In this document: in pieces, positions 1 through 10,457 of the stretch
How positions within the stretch are numbered: the first letter of the stretch is position 1
Layout of the letters: every line of letters begins with the position of its first letter
Assembly: GCA_020724365.1 (NCBI GenBank)
Contig: DYHD01000004.1
Coordinates: 5,418 to 66,877 of the forward strand
Source of the DNA: Thermodesulfovibrio yellowstonii
Lineage (GTDB): Bacteria; Nitrospirota; Thermodesulfovibrionia; Thermodesulfovibrionales; Dissulfurispiraceae
DNA length: 61,460 nt
Reading direction: 5' to 3'
The notes under the pieces: generated by a model
What the model was told of the DNA's origin: nothing
Seen by the model: only the letters and a program-made list of their open reading frames with translations
Databases searched by the model: none
Translations under genes and position numbers: made by a program

Positions 1-171
1 AATTATAAGCCACAATATCTGCTTTAAATAAAAATCGGGGTGAGACCCTGTTTCTATTGGAGGTCTCGTTGCACTATATATAGTGAAAATTCCAATAATG
101 GAAATTAGAATAACTATTCCGAATGTTAACCAATCGAACTCTTTAAATAATCTGCGGTTAATCTTTGGCAT
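1..171 (-). CDS. rodA: RodA/FtsW-family peptidoglycan polymerase, N-terminal part
   Basis: The reverse strand reads from an ATG at 171 down to the window edge and gives 57 residues without a stop. The start contains KEFDWLTFG, then a hydrophobic helix, then IYSATRP, which is the N-terminus typical of RodA, the SEDS-family glycan polymerase of the elongasome. The rest of the gene lies outside the window. It is transcribed away from the LigD-type gene, so 172-355 is a divergent promoter region. FtsW is the main alternative, but the short N-terminus and IYSATRP fit RodA better. Confidence 0.75.
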   Translation of the reverse strand, partial: MPKINRRLFKEFDWLTFGIVILISIIGIFTIYSATRPPIETGSHPDFYLKQILWLII

Positions 172-216
172 GTATTTCTCTGAAATTTATGATTTTTAAA
201 ATGCGGTGAAATAATG

Positions 217-236
217 TTTTGTTAATTTTAACAAAA
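217..236. promoter_or_regulatory. AT-rich inverted repeat in the divergent rodA / LigD-PE intergenic region
   Basis: TTTTGTTAA and TTAACAAAA form a perfect 9-bp inverted repeat with a 2-bp spacer between two divergent genes. It could be an operator or a weak hairpin. No function is assigned. Confidence 0.4.
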
Positions 237-355
237 AGGCAGGTATAAAGCACAATTTAGAAATATTTTGTTCTATTATTGTATTATTAAGCAAAGCAAC
301 TTAAGTCTTTAATGGTATTAATATAATATAAAATATAGAAGATTTAGAGGAATAA

Positions 356-760
356 ATGCCTATTTTTGTGATACATGAGCATCATGCAAGACACCTTCAT
401 TACGACTTTCGTCTTGAAATGGATGGTGTCTTAAAGTCATGGGCTATTCCAAAAGGACCGTCTTCAAACCCTTCTGAAAAGAGGCTTGCTATCATGGTAG
501 AAGACCACTCGCTTGATTATGGTTCATTTGAGGGAGTCATCCCCGAAGGACATTATGGCGCAGGTAAAGTTATAATATGGGATACGGGAACATACAAACT
601 TTTAAATGGGAATATAAATGAAGGAAAGATAGAATTCTTCCTATCTGGCAGAAAACTTAAAGGTGCTTTCGTAATATTTCGATTAAAAGGCAAAGTGAAA
701 GAATGGCTACTAGTCAAGAAAAAGGATGAGTTTGCCGATCCAAACTTCAGAACTCAATAA
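356..760 (+). CDS. Stand-alone LigD-type 3'-phosphoesterase
   Basis: This 134-residue protein covers just the phosphoesterase (PE) domain of the end-joining enzyme LigD, which trims 3'-phosphates and 3'-ribonucleotides at DNA breaks. The hallmark HEHHARHLHYDFRLE sits at residues 7-21, with the conserved His and Asp metal and catalytic positions (H9, H15, D17, R19). EDHSLDYGSFEGVIPEG follows at about residues 49-65. No ligase or polymerase domain is fused or adjacent. AGAGG lies 5 nt before the ATG. Only 8 nt separate it from ubiE, so the two are probably co-transcribed. Stand-alone PE proteins are known in bacteria and archaea. The family is clear; the physiological substrate is inferred. Confidence 0.88.
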   Translation: MPIFVIHEHHARHLHYDFRLEMDGVLKSWAIPKGPSSNPSEKRLAIMVEDHSLDYGSFEGVIPEGHYGAGKVIIWDTGTYKLLNGNINEGKIEFFLSGRKLKGAFVIFRLKGKVKEWLLVKKKDEFADPNFRTQ

Positions 761-768
761 TATAAAAA

Positions 769-1509
769 ATGAATTTATCAAAAGGTGAGAATATCTATAC
801 ACACTCCGATTTAAGCAAAAAACAACGGGTTGCTAATATGTTCAATCGTATTGCCCGATATTATGACTTTCTTAATCATTTTCTCTCTCTTAATATGGAT
901 AGAATATGGCGAAAGAAAGCTATTAATGAACTAACAAATCATAACCCAAAGCTCATACTAGATGTTGCAACTGGAACCGCTGATTTTGCCATAGAAGCCG
1001 TTAGGCTTAATCCTGATAAAATCATTGGAATTGATATCTCTGAACAAATGTTAGAACTCGCAAAAGAAAAAATTAGCAGGATGCAATTATCTCAAAAAAT
1101 AGAACTTCAGAGGGGCGACTCAGAGAGCCTTCCTTTCTCTGATAATACCTTTGATGCTGTGACAGTTGCCTTCGGGGTAAGAAACTTTGAGGACCTCCAA
1201 AAGGGACTGGCTGAAATATTAAGGGTGCTTAAAAAAGGGGGCAATGTAGTCATTCTGGAATTTTCTAAGCCTGATAAATTCCCCTTCAAACAGCTATTTG
1301 GATTTTATTTTAATAGAATCTTGCCTTTTATCGGGAAGATAATCTCACGAGATTCAAAAGCCTACAGATACCTGCCTGAGTCTGTTAAAAATTTTCCTGA
1401 TGGAGTAGATTTTATTAAGATACTTCATGATGTTGGGTTTGCACATCCTAATTGTAAAATTTTGAGCTTTGGAATCTGCACTATCTATACAGGTAAGAAA
1501 ATTGAGTGA
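769..1509 (+). CDS. ubiE: Demethylmenaquinone/ubiquinone methyltransferase UbiE/MenG
   Basis: A 246-residue class I SAM-dependent methyltransferase with the glycine-rich motif DVATGTAD (65-72), the ribose-binding GIDIS segment and the family signature FGVRNFEDLQKGLAEILRVL. It carries out the final C-methylation of the quinone ring. In an anaerobe with a group 1 hydrogenase, menaquinone is the likely product, which makes MenG an equally good name. The RYLPESV motif near the C-terminus is also family-typical, and the length matches the family. It lies between the PE gene and pgeF, with a short overlap with the latter. Confidence 0.93.
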   Translation: MNLSKGENIYTHSDLSKKQRVANMFNRIARYYDFLNHFLSLNMDRIWRKKAINELTNHNPKLILDVATGTADFAIEAVRLNPDKIIGIDISEQMLELAKEKISRMQLSQKIELQRGDSESLPFSDNTFDAVTVAFGVRNFEDLQKGLAEILRVLKKGGNVVILEFSKPDKFPFKQLFGFYFNRILPFIGKIISRDSKAYRYLPESVKNFPDGVDFIKILHDVGFAHPNCKILSFGICTIYTGKKIE

Positions 1510-2197
1510 TATCCAAAATAATCTCATATTTCCACCCATCTTTGATGGGCTGCCAGTTAAGGCTTTCTTCACTACGAAGGCTATAAATGGGGAACTGAAG
1601 ACTATTTCTGAGACAGTAGATATCCCCATAGCCAGCATTTATCAACCGATACAAAAACATACAGACAGGATAATGCTCCTCAGCTCCAGCATGAATAAAG
1701 CAGTTGCTGACGCTGTAATTACGAAAAGAACAGGCATTTTGATTGGAATTGATGTAGCTGACTGTGTTCCAATTCTCATTTATGATAAGAGATCTCAAGC
1801 AATAGGTGCAGTTCATGCTGGTTGGAGAGGAACATCACACCAAATTCTTAAAAAGACCATTTATAAAATGGCTGATAATTTTGGTTCTATCCCATCAGAT
1901 ATTCTGATTGCTATAGGTCCTGCAATTAGGCAATGTTGTTACGAAGTAGGTACAGATGTTTTTGAGGCTATTAGAAATTCTACTGGCGAGGGGCATTATT
2001 ACTCAAAAAAAGGTAAAAAAGACTTCATTGACCTTCCAATTGCTAATATTCATCAAGCCTTATCTCTCAATATTCCATTAGAAAATATCTGGGACATTGG
2101 AGATTGCACTTTTTGTAGCCCCGACCATTTTTTTTCATATCGTTATTCAAAAGGAAAGACAGGCAGACAGAGTGGATATATAGGGATTTTTACATAA
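1502..2197 (+). CDS. pgeF: Peptidoglycan editing factor PgeF (YfiH, polyphenol-oxidase/laccase-fold family)
   Basis: The family signatures are all present: QKHTD, the metal-binding ADCVPIL, HAGWRG and IGPAIRQCCYEV. YfiH/PgeF proteins were once annotated as laccases and are now linked to removal of mis-incorporated amino acids from peptidoglycan precursors, along with purine nucleoside activity. I place the start at the TTG at 1502, which has AGG 8 nt upstream and overlaps ubiE by only 8 nt. The frame is open to another TTG at 1469, but that one lacks a ribosome-binding site. The C-terminal SYRYSKGKTGRQSG is also conserved. Confidence 0.9.
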   Translation: MSDIQNNLIFPPIFDGLPVKAFFTTKAINGELKTISETVDIPIASIYQPIQKHTDRIMLLSSSMNKAVADAVITKRTGILIGIDVADCVPILIYDKRSQAIGAVHAGWRGTSHQILKKTIYKMADNFGSIPSDILIAIGPAIRQCCYEVGTDVFEAIRNSTGEGHYYSKKGKKDFIDLPIANIHQALSLNIPLENIWDIGDCTFCSPDHFFSYRYSKGKTGRQSGYIGIFT

Positions 2198-2257
2198 ATA
2201 TTTGGTTGGTTCATCTCATTGTCTTCAGAAAATATTGAAAATTTCTTATAATAAGCA

Positions 2258-3181
2258 ATGACTGTTGCACAATATAAAAACAGGCTTATTGAACTTGAAA
2301 AAAAGAAAGACTTTCTCGGCGCCTATGACATTTTAAATGCAGCTCTCTCAGAATATCCTACAAATGCTTTCTTTATAAAAGGTGAGATTTATATCCTATT
2401 TAAGCTCGGCAGGTTAAAAGAAGCTCGGCAGAGCGCCGAACTCAGGATTGAACAATTCAAATACGACACCTTTTTCCTAAGAACATACCTCAACATTCTT
2501 GCATCGCTTAAGCATAATAAAAAAGATATAGAGTCTCTCATTGATAATATACTATTATGGAATATTAGAGATGAAGATTTTCTTGTCTTTCTTGCTCGAT
2601 TTACTGGAAGGATATTAGGTGAATCTAAAGCCTATGATGTAATCAAACGAGCGGTTTGTCTTATTCCTGAAAGCAAAGCCCTTAAAAATATGCTCGATAA
2701 GGATAAAGACAATATCAGCATTGAGAGTAAGTTCAGACATTATAAAAAGAAATTTGAAGGGAAAGCCATCAAGGATGCAATAGAGGAAATTGAGATGATA
2801 TTGGAGATGCCAGAGTATCGACATGATTATGAACTGAATCTTTATCTTGCAGGCTTGTATAAAGAATCACGCAGGTTTGAAGATGCAATATATCTCTATA
2901 AAAAACTTTTAAGCATCAATGACAATGATTTCACTCGAAAGATGCTTGGTTATGCCTTTTACAAAAAGGGCGATAAGGCTAATGCCTTTACCTATCTCAG
3001 CGACATGTTCCTTAAAAATCCCTTTGACCATTATCTATATACAACCATTTTCAAGATATGCGAAAGCTCTGGAGACTCACAAAAACTTGAAGGTCTATTC
3101 AGGAATGCTCTGGGATTATTCCCTGATGCAAAACATCTTTATGGATTTATTAAGAAAGCAGAAAAATGGCAGAAAAAATAA
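2258..3181 (+). CDS. Tetratricopeptide-repeat protein of unknown function
   Basis: A 307-residue soluble protein built of helical repeats. TPR-like pairs are visible at about residues 5-65 and again in the C-terminal half (LNLYLAGLYKESRRFEDAI, and MLGYAFYKKGDKANAFTYL). It has no signal peptide or membrane segment. Its 3' end overlaps the following large ATPase-PglZ gene by 16 nt, so the two are translationally coupled, and it may be a scaffold or partner for that protein. That role is inferred from position only. Confidence 0.75.
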   Translation: MTVAQYKNRLIELEKKKDFLGAYDILNAALSEYPTNAFFIKGEIYILFKLGRLKEARQSAELRIEQFKYDTFFLRTYLNILASLKHNKKDIESLIDNILLWNIRDEDFLVFLARFTGRILGESKAYDVIKRAVCLIPESKALKNMLDKDKDNISIESKFRHYKKKFEGKAIKDAIEEIEMILEMPEYRHDYELNLYLAGLYKESRRFEDAIYLYKKLLSINDNDFTRKMLGYAFYKKGDKANAFTYLSDMFLKNPFDHYLYTTIFKICESSGDSQKLEGLFRNALGLFPDAKHLYGFIKKAEKWQKK

Positions 3182-6100
3182 GAGATATATTAAACATCCC
3201 TGATATAAAGCTCGTTATCGAGCTGGATGATGCAGAGAGAGATTCAGTAGGGATAATGTCCTCTTTTATTTTAACTGAGGAGGTTAAGCAGGGATTAAAT
3301 GCAATTCTTAAAAGAATAAACGATAACAAGGGTTGCGGCATCTTCATAAAGGGCAACTTTGGCAGCGGCAAATCACATTTTTTATCCTATCTCTATCTTC
3401 TGCTCAAGCATAAAGATTTTGAAGGTTTTCAGGCTTTAAAAGACAAAGAACTCAAAATATCAAAGATATCCCTTGTGAAATACCCTGCCCATAAATCTCT
3501 CGAGGACATAGTTCTTGAAAGCTTTCAATTCAAAGAAAGAAGGTCAAACCGTGTAGATGAATTCAAAGAGATTATAGATAAGCCAACTGTTATAATCATT
3601 GATGAACTTTCGGAGTTCCTGCTTTCAAAGCCTGCTCCATCTACTTTTTATGAAGATATCAGATTTCTGCAGTTTCTCGGGGAATTCTCATTCCATCACT
3701 CACTTTGGATTGTGGCATCACTGCAGGAATGGATAGAAGAGACAGGGCATATATCATCATCAATATTCAATCGAATCAAAGATAGATATCCTCTCAGGCT
3801 AAATCTATCAGCTTCTCATATAGAAGATATCATTGACCGTCGGATAATTAATAAAAAAGAGGGTGCCGATACCGTTATTGAAAGAGTCTTTGCAGATTTA
3901 AAAAGATATTATCCAAACCTACCTATTAAGTACGATGATTTCAGAAAGACCTATCCTCTGCACCCCTTTACTGTCCGCTATCTCTCAGGGCTTACACAGG
4001 TATTTTCTCAACAGAGAGGCATTATACACTTTGTATTCAATGAAGTGCTGAAGCATCTTGACTGCCCTACTGATGTTTTAATCACGCCTGATAAGATATT
4101 CGATCATTTTGAAGAAAGGATAAGAGAAATCCCCGAATTTTCATCATTTGCAAGGGTAGTATATGATTACTACAAAACACATATTAATGAAATATTTGCT
4201 AAAGAGACAACATCGGAAACCGCTAAGAGTATCATTAAGATATTAATTCTTACTGAAATCACACCTCTTGAGAAGAGAAAGACTGCAAGAGAAATTGCTG
4301 AACTATCTTTAAAAAAAATCAGCACTTTTACCTCTCAAATTAATTATGATTTCATTTTAAATGCCATCTTAGATCCCCTTGTTTCTCATCAGATGTATAT
4401 AAGAAAAGAGTCAGATACTTATTTTGTTGATGCATCCATAGATGAGGGTATAAAAATAAAGGGGCAGATCAAGAAGCTCAGAGAAAGGTTTGAGGATAAA
4501 AACTACCTCTTCAAAGAAATCTGCAATCTTACAATGTTGCCTTATCTACCCTTAAAAGACCTATTAGAAGGCAAGAAATTTAGGGTCGGTTGGCAGAACA
4601 GTCTGAGGGACTTTGTTGTAAGTATATCTTCAGCTATTATAAGCAGGACTGATATTGAGAGGATGCTTCAAAATCTTGAAAAAAGATTAGATGGTTATCT
4701 CATAATCCTTTCGCCTTTTGTTGATGATGTATGGATATCAGGATTAAAAAATATTTTTTCGAGTCAATATCTTTCTTGTATATCCTTTTGGGTGCCTACC
4801 CAATTAAAAATAGACGAACAGGTCTTTATCGAGGAATTCACTGCCAAAAATTTACTCTCAAAGGATATTGCCCTGCTAAGAAGTGATATCAAGAAAGACG
4901 AGGTTCTCTTCAAGGATATAATCACAAGACTATATTTTGAGGGCTTTATCATATTTGCCGACGGCTTCAAGCTTGAAAATCTTAAAGATATAGGTATCAT
5001 GCCTATTGAGAGGATGCTCGTCCAGATTGCTGATTACTCCCTCACGAAGATATATCCTGAATACCACTGTATAATGCCACGAACTGATTATATATCAGCA
5101 TATAATATGAACCTCCTTTATTATAATTTCATAAGACAGGGCAAGATAAGCATCGAAGATGCAGATAAGAAAGGTATCACCAACTATATAAGAGGATTTC
5201 TTGAACCCCTTGGACTTGTGAACAGGCGAGGCAAGAATTATCTTATAACCCTTGATGTCTCAAACGAGATAGTATCGCATGTGCTGAATCTGGCATCCCA
5301 TGAAGAGAACCTGTCTAATATCAAGCTTTCTTTGAAGAAAGGTAGATGGGGTATGACTGATGAACAGATAAATCTTATTCTCTCAGCATTTATCGTATTA
5401 GGGCATATCGTGCCTTACACCAGAGATGAACCTGTTGAACTTAAAGAGATAAGTCAATTATCTACAGGCGAGATTACAAGGATATGCCGAGGAAGGGTTA
5501 TCTCAACTGATCTGCTCGCATATATTCACAAAGGGGCTTTTATCTGGGGAGAGACAGAGGATATCCCAACTCCTGTATCTCAGAGAACAATGTGGAAAGA
5601 GGCGGTCGGCTTTATCCGACAAAAAAGAAGCCTTCTTGATGCTGTCAATGGCTCTATTGCAAGATATAAAGATTATACTATCTTTAAAAAAACAGCCATG
5701 AATTTGCCTATAATCAACAGTTTATCAATGTTTCTAAGTTCAATGGTTCTCTCTCTTCAGCCGTCAGAAGGACTTGAGAAGATTCTACTTTATCTCAAGG
5801 AGTATCCTGATATGGAACAAAGATTTGCCCATCTCCAAAGACTCCATAGATTTTTTAATGAAGAATTTCAATATCTCAACAAATATTATATATATCTTAC
5901 CCACCCATCTCTTAGACTGCCTGAAGAACTTGAGGAAAGAAGAAGCAGAATCCTTATTAAGATAGATGAACTTCTTAAATCGTTTAGTGATGATTTTTCA
6001 GATATAAAAGGAGAGTGGGAAGATTTCTTTAGGCTTTTTATAGATATATATAAAGAATCGCACGAATCTTTTTATGGATCTCATATGTTTAAAATAAGAC

Positions 6101-7773
6101 ATAGGATCGATGAAGATAGAGAGATTGCACTCCTCAAAAAGATAGCCAGCACTGTATCATCAATAACATTTCAATGGGAATGGTGGCAGATAAAAAAGGA
6201 GGTTGATAGATTGCCCGAGATATGCAGAGCCGATATTGACCATGAGCTTTTCTCTAACCCGATCTGTAAGTGCGGCTTTCAAATTGGCGATCATCCCCCT
6301 TCTGATTGGATTAGTCTTGATGACAAAGGGAGGTTAGGACTTTTAAACTTTATTAAAAGCCTCCAGCTTCCAGAAAACAGGGAGAAACTCGATTCATTCA
6401 TAATCGGCTTTGCTGAATCTGGCTTAAATGATACAGCAAAAAAGATACATACAATATTAAATCTCGATACAGAAAAAACCGAATATTCTTTAATCCCATC
6501 TATTTTTACAGATGATATATTACAAGCAATAGAAAAGGTATTTAAAGGAAGATGGAAGATAAAGGAACTGAAGATTGATGAATTCATCAATAAGGTTAAG
6601 GGCAGAAGAGTCAGATATGAAGAGTTAAAAGATTTAATGCTCCAATGGCTTGGGCATGAAGAAGAATCAATTATTCATATATTGGACGAGAGTTTTTCCA
6701 GTGAATCAATAATCAGAGAAGAATTTGCTAAATACGGTGTCCAGGGCGAGAGATTATATATAGAATTATCCAATAAGTCATTAATATGTCATAGAATAGA
6801 TGAATTTGAAGAAAAACTTAAAGAAACTGGCAAGTTACAACAGCTTGATAATATTAGCATGTCAACTTACACAACGAAAGAACTCTTTAATTTATTGAAA
6901 AATGAAAAGATTGAATATCTAAAAAAGAAAATTCGGCAAGAGATATTTTATAGATTTAAAGACAAAAACATAACTGATGAAGTCATGAGTGAAGCTGCAA
7001 ATGATTATATTTTAAAGGATTTACTAAAAGCATTAAAAATAACATCTGAAAGAGACCGATTCAGCGGCTTAAAAGTATTTACTGATGTGATAGCTCCTTC
7101 TGAATATCTGATAGAGAAGCTTTTTTATAAGTCTTTGAACAAAGATAGTATTGATAAATCTGCTATAGAATATCTTAGCTCTAACTTAAAGATAATAACT
7201 GATAAATACTCAAAAGATATTAACCGATTTGAAGGGGCAAAGGATATAGATTATATAAAAGATGCTATTGTTGGAACTGCCATAATCCTTGATGGGCTAA
7301 GATATGACTTATGGTCTAAATTGAGGAATATCCTTGAAGAAAATGGCTGGAAACTTAAAGAAGATACATTAATCATAAATGTCCCGTCAACTACAGATAA
7401 TTTCCGCAAATTAATAGGAATGGATTATAGAGAAGTAATAAATGGCAAAAGATTCAAGTTAATGAAATTTACTGAAAAAAATATTGGCAAAAGGGAGATA
7501 AGAAGGTTTCTTAAAGGGGATGAGGATATAAAGTTCCTCCATTTCAATTTTATAGATGCAAAAATCCACAACTCTGTTTTGGACTTATATCCTTTATATG
7601 AAATATTAATAGCCGAATTCAGGGAAGGCATCCTGCCATTATTAAAAGATATCGGACATTTTTATCTTATCTCGGATCACGGTTTTACAGACACTCGAAA
7701 TCTCAAAGATAGATATGTGCATGGTAAAGGCAGCATATGGGAGATTATACTGCCTTTTGTTCACTGCTCTTAA
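3166..7773 (+). CDS. BREX/Pgl-type P-loop ATPase (PglY/BrxC/DUF6079-like) fused to a C-terminal PglZ-like domain
   Basis: A 1,535-residue protein. The N-terminal AAA-type ATPase has a Walker A motif GNFGSGKS at 63-70 and a Walker B motif IIIDE ending at D146-E147. The start (KIRDILNIPDI, then a conserved gap to the P-loop) resembles the PglY/BrxC family of BREX phage-defence systems. A long helical middle follows, with a CKCGF knuckle near residue 1,035. The last 180 residues look like PglZ, of the alkaline-phosphatase superfamily: ILDGLRYD with D1376, and LISDHGFTD with D1504 and H1505. In BREX systems the ATPase and PglZ are normally separate genes beside a PglX methyltransferase. Here they are one chain and no methyltransferase is nearby. 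The gene overlaps the upstream TPR gene and runs convergent to secA. Base use matches its neighbours, so it looks resident rather than recently acquired. Confidence 0.75.
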   Translation: MAEKIRDILNIPDIKLVIELDDAERDSVGIMSSFILTEEVKQGLNAILKRINDNKGCGIFIKGNFGSGKSHFLSYLYLLLKHKDFEGFQALKDKELKISKISLVKYPAHKSLEDIVLESFQFKERRSNRVDEFKEIIDKPTVIIIDELSEFLLSKPAPSTFYEDIRFLQFLGEFSFHHSLWIVASLQEWIEETGHISSSIFNRIKDRYPLRLNLSASHIEDIIDRRIINKKEGADTVIERVFADLKRYYPNLPIKYDDFRKTYPLHPFTVRYLSGLTQVFSQQRGIIHFVFNEVLKHLDCPTDVLITPDKIFDHFEERIREIPEFSSFARVVYDYYKTHINEIFAKETTSETAKSIIKILILTEITPLEKRKTAREIAELSLKKISTFTSQINYDFILNAILDPLVSHQMYIRKESDTYFVDASIDEGIKIKGQIKKLRERFEDKNYLFKEICNLTMLPYLPLKDLLEGKKFRVGWQNSLRDFVVSISSAIISRTDIERMLQNLEKRLDGYLIILSPFVDDVWISGLKNIFSSQYLSCISFWVPTQLKIDEQVFIEEFTAKNLLSKDIALLRSDIKKDEVLFKDIITRLYFEGFIIFADGFKLENLKDIGIMPIERMLVQIADYSLTKIYPEYHCIMPRTDYISAYNMNLLYYNFIRQGKISIEDADKKGITNYIRGFLEPLGLVNRRGKNYLITLDVSNEIVSHVLNLASHEENLSNIKLSLKKGRWGMTDEQINLILSAFIVLGHIVPYTRDEPVELKEISQLSTGEITRICRGRVISTDLLAYIHKGAFIWGETEDIPTPVSQRTMWKEAVGFIRQKRSLLDAVNGSIARYKDYTIFKKTAMNLPIINSLSMFLSSMVLSLQPSEGLEKILLYLKEYPDMEQRFAHLQRLHRFFNEEFQYLNKYYIYLTHPSLRLPEELEERRSRILIKIDELLKSFSDDFSDIKGEWEDFFRLFIDIYKESHESFYGSHMFKIRHRIDEDREIALLKKIASTVSSITFQWEWWQIKKEVDRLPEICRADIDHELFSNPICKCGFQIGDHPPSDWISLDDKGRLGLLNFIKSLQLPENREKLDSFIIGFAESGLNDTAKKIHTILNLDTEKTEYSLIPSIFTDDILQAIEKVFKGRWKIKELKIDEFINKVKGRRVRYEELKDLMLQWLGHEEESIIHILDESFSSESIIREEFAKYGVQGERLYIELSNKSLICHRIDEFEEKLKETGKLQQLDNISMSTYTTKELFNLLKNEKIEYLKKKIRQEIFYRFKDKNITDEVMSEAANDYILKDLLKALKITSERDRFSGLKVFTDVIAPSEYLIEKLFYKSLNKDSIDKSAIEYLSSNLKIITDKYSKDINRFEGAKDIDYIKDAIVGTAIILDGLRYDLWSKLRNILEENGWKLKEDTLIINVPSTTDNFRKLIGMDYREVINGKRFKLMKFTEKNIGKREIRRFLKGDEDIKFLHFNFIDAKIHNSVLDLYPLYEILIAEFREGILPLLKDIGHFYLISDHGFTDTRNLKDRYVHGKGSIWEIILPFVHCS

Positions 7774-7790
7774 TTATTTTTTATTATTTT

Positions 7791-10457
7791 TTACCTTGAC
7801 CCGCAGCACTTTTTATATTTTTTCCCGCTGCCGCATGGGCAAGGGTCATTTCTGCCGGGTTTCTTATCTTTTTTAACAGGCTGTTTCGGTTCGTCTCCAT
7901 CTCCCTTGTTGTAAAGAAGTGTCTGTTCTTTCTTGATACTTAAATCAGCTTCTTCCTTCTTAACCTGAACCTTGAAAAGCCTCTGTATAACCTCTGCCCT
8001 GATTCTTTGAGACATATCCCCAAATAAATCAAATGCCTCTTTTTTATACTCTACCAATGGGTCCTTTTGAGCGTATCCTCTTAAACCGATTCCTTCCTTA
8101 AGACGGTCTATACTTAAAAGATGATCCTTCCACTGATTGTCAATTGTCTGAAGGAACATGATCCTTTCGAGATAACGTAGGGTCTCAGCACCAATTTCTG
8201 CTTCCTTTTTTTGATAATCTTCTTTAATAGCTAAAGAAATAATCTCTTTCATAAAGGATGTATCTTTTGCTTCTTTGAGATTCGTTCTTGCAGAAAACAA
8301 GCCGTAAACAGCATCTTCAAACCCTGCTATATCCCATTCACTCTCATCAGAAGTATCAGGGCAGAAAATAGCCAAAAGTTCATCAATCTCTGTATCTGAT
8401 ATCTCAAATATTTTTTCCTTAAGGGATTCGCTTAATAATGCTTCTTTACGAAAAGAGTATATCTCCTTGCGCTGTTTATTCATTACATCATCATATTGAA
8501 GCAAATGTTTTCTTATATCAAAATTATGGGCTTCAACCCTTTTCTGAGCGTTTTCAATTCCTTTTGTGACCATCTTGTTCTCAATGGGCAAGTCTTCCTC
8601 CATCTTGAGCATGTCCATCAGTCCATTAATCTTTTCAGAGCCGAATATCCTTAAAAGATTATCTTCTAAAGAGAGATAAAATCTTGATGAACCGGGATCC
8701 CCCTGCCTACCAGACCTTCCTCGCAATTGATTATCAATACGCCTTGATTCATGCCTTTCAGTGCCGATTATATGAAGGCCTCCAGATTTAAGAACCTCCT
8801 GCCTTTCTTTTTCACAAATCTCTTTAGCCTTTTCAATTGCTTGCTTGAATTCGTCTTCGGTGTAATTATTTTTGTCTTTGAGGATATCCCTTGCTAATCC
8901 TTCATAATTACCCCCGAGCACTATATCTGTGCCTCTGCCAGCCATGTTGGTGGCGATTGTAACAGCTCCTAGCCTGCCTGCCTGTGCTACAATTTCGGCT
9001 TCTTTTTCATGAAATTTAGCATTCAGCACAGAATGTTTGATGCCCTTTTTAGATAGAAGATGACTCAAGAGTTCTGACATCTCAATAGAAATGGTGCCAA
9101 CAAGGACAGGCTGACCCTTCTTATGACATGACTCTATTTCATTGATTACGGCATTAAATTTAGCTTTTGCGGTTTTATAAATGGCATCAGGAAAATCAAG
9201 CCTTATCATTGGCATATTAGTGGGTATGACAACTACTTCAAGATTATAAATCTCAGCAAACTCAGCAGCCTCAGTATCTGCAGTGCCTGTCATGCCTGCC
9301 AGTTTGTTGTACATCCTAAAATAATTCTGAAAGGTAATAGTAGCAAGGGTTTGATTTTCACTCGCTATTTTAACTCCTTCTTTTGCCTCAATTGCCTGAT
9401 GGAGTCCATCAGACCACCGCCTGCCTGGCATAAGTCTGCCAGTGAATTCATCAACTATTATGACTTCTTCATCTTTTACAACATAATCAACATCTTTTTT
9501 GAATAGATGGTGAGCCCTTAATGCTTGAGTAACATGATGAATTAATGCAACATTTGAGGGGTCATAAAGGTTTTTAAGGTGCAATAGTCTTTCAACCTTT
9601 TCATTTCCTGATTCTGTAAGGACAATACTTTTAAGCTTTTCATCTATCTTGAAATCTATATCTAACTTCAAGTTTGGTATGATTTTATTAATTGTATAGT
9701 ATTTGCCTGTTGACTCCTCAGAAGGACCTGAAATAATCAAAGGAGTCCTTGCCTCATCAATCAGAATGCTGTCAACCTCATCAACTATCGCATAATTCAA
9801 GGCTCTCTGAGAAAACTCCAGAAAGTCATATTTCATATTATCTCTCAGATAGTCAAAGCCGTATTCATTATTAGTCCCGTATGTAATATCAGCTCTATAT
9901 GCCTCCTGCCTTGTGCAAGGTCTTAAATGGTTATATCTTTTCTCTGATGATATATATTGAGGGTCATAAAGAAAAGAATTATCATGCTGAATTACACCGA
10001 TAGAGAGCCCTAAAAAATGATAAACAGGACCCATCCATTGAGCATCCCTTTTTGCAAGGTAATCATTGACTGTAACAATATGAACACCTTCGCCTGACAA
10101 GGCATTTAGATATGTCGGGAGCGTTGCTACGAGGGTCTTTCCTTCTCCAGTTCGCATCTCAGCTATCCTGCCCTCATGAAGTACCATGCCACCAATTAAC
10201 TGGACATCGAAATGCCGCATATTAAGAAGACGCTTTGAGACCTCTCTAACAAGGGCAAAGGCATCATTGAGAATATCATCGAGCGTCTCGCCTGCTTCAA
10301 GCCTTTTTTTGAATTCCTCCGTTTTATTTTTAAGTTGCAGGTTACTCAATGATGAATATGACGGCTCAAGTCTGTTTATTTCGTCCACCCGTGCTGACAG
10401 CCTTTTTAACTCCCGTTCGTTTTTAGTTCCAAATATTTTGCTTAGTATATTGAACAT
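7791..10457 (-). CDS. secA: Preprotein translocase ATPase SecA
   Basis: This 888-residue motor drives proteins through SecYEG. Visible motifs are [14 protein letters not shown] (nucleotide-binding domain 1), [25 protein letters not shown] and the helicase-like [10 protein letters not shown]. At the C-terminus is the SEC-C zinc motif [13 protein letters not shown], used for SecB and membrane binding. The length is normal. It is transcribed alone on the minus strand and converges with the ATPase-PglZ gene, with only 17 nt between their ends. The start ATG at 10457 gives the canonical N-terminus ([20 protein letters not shown]). Confidence 0.98.
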   Translation of the reverse strand: MFNILSKIFGTKNERELKRLSARVDEINRLEPSYSSLSNLQLKNKTEEFKKRLEAGETLDDILNDAFALVREVSKRLLNMRHFDVQLIGGMVLHEGRIAEMRTGEGKTLVATLPTYLNALSGEGVHIVTVNDYLAKRDAQWMGPVYHFLGLSIGVIQHDNSFLYDPQYISSEKRYNHLRPCTRQEAYRADITYGTNNEYGFDYLRDNMKYDFLEFSQRALNYAIVDEVDSILIDEARTPLIISGPSEESTGKYYTINKIIPNLKLDIDFKIDEKLKSIVLTESGNEKVERLLHLKNLYDPSNVALIHHVTQALRAHHLFKKDVDYVVKDEEVIIVDEFTGRLMPGRRWSDGLHQAIEAKEGVKIASENQTLATITFQNYFRMYNKLAGMTGTADTEAAEFAEIYNLEVVVIPTNMPMIRLDFPDAIYKTAKAKFNAVINEIESCHKKGQPVLVGTISIEMSELLSHLLSKKGIKHSVLNAKFHEKEAEIVAQAGRLGAVTIATNMAGRGTDIVLGGNYEGLARDILKDKNNYTEDEFKQAIEKAKEICEKERQEVLKSGGLHIIGTERHESRRIDNQLRGRSGRQGDPGSSRFYLSLEDNLLRIFGSEKINGLMDMLKMEEDLPIENKMVTKGIENAQKRVEAHNFDIRKHLLQYDDVMNKQRKEIYSFRKEALLSESLKEKIFEISDTEIDELLAIFCPDTSDESEWDIAGFEDAVYGLFSARTNLKEAKDTSFMKEIISLAIKEDYQKKEAEIGAETLRYLERIMFLQTIDNQWKDHLLSIDRLKEGIGLRGYAQKDPLVEYKKEAFDLFGDMSQRIRAEVIQRLFKVQVKKEEADLSIKKEQTLLYNKGDGDEPKQPVKKDKKPGRNDPCPCGSGKKYKKCCGSR

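Noticed and set aside
3166..7773. A complete BREX or Pgl operon
   Set aside because: Only the ATPase and PglZ parts are present, as one gene. No PglX methyltransferase, BrxA/BrxB, PglW or Lon-like gene is near.
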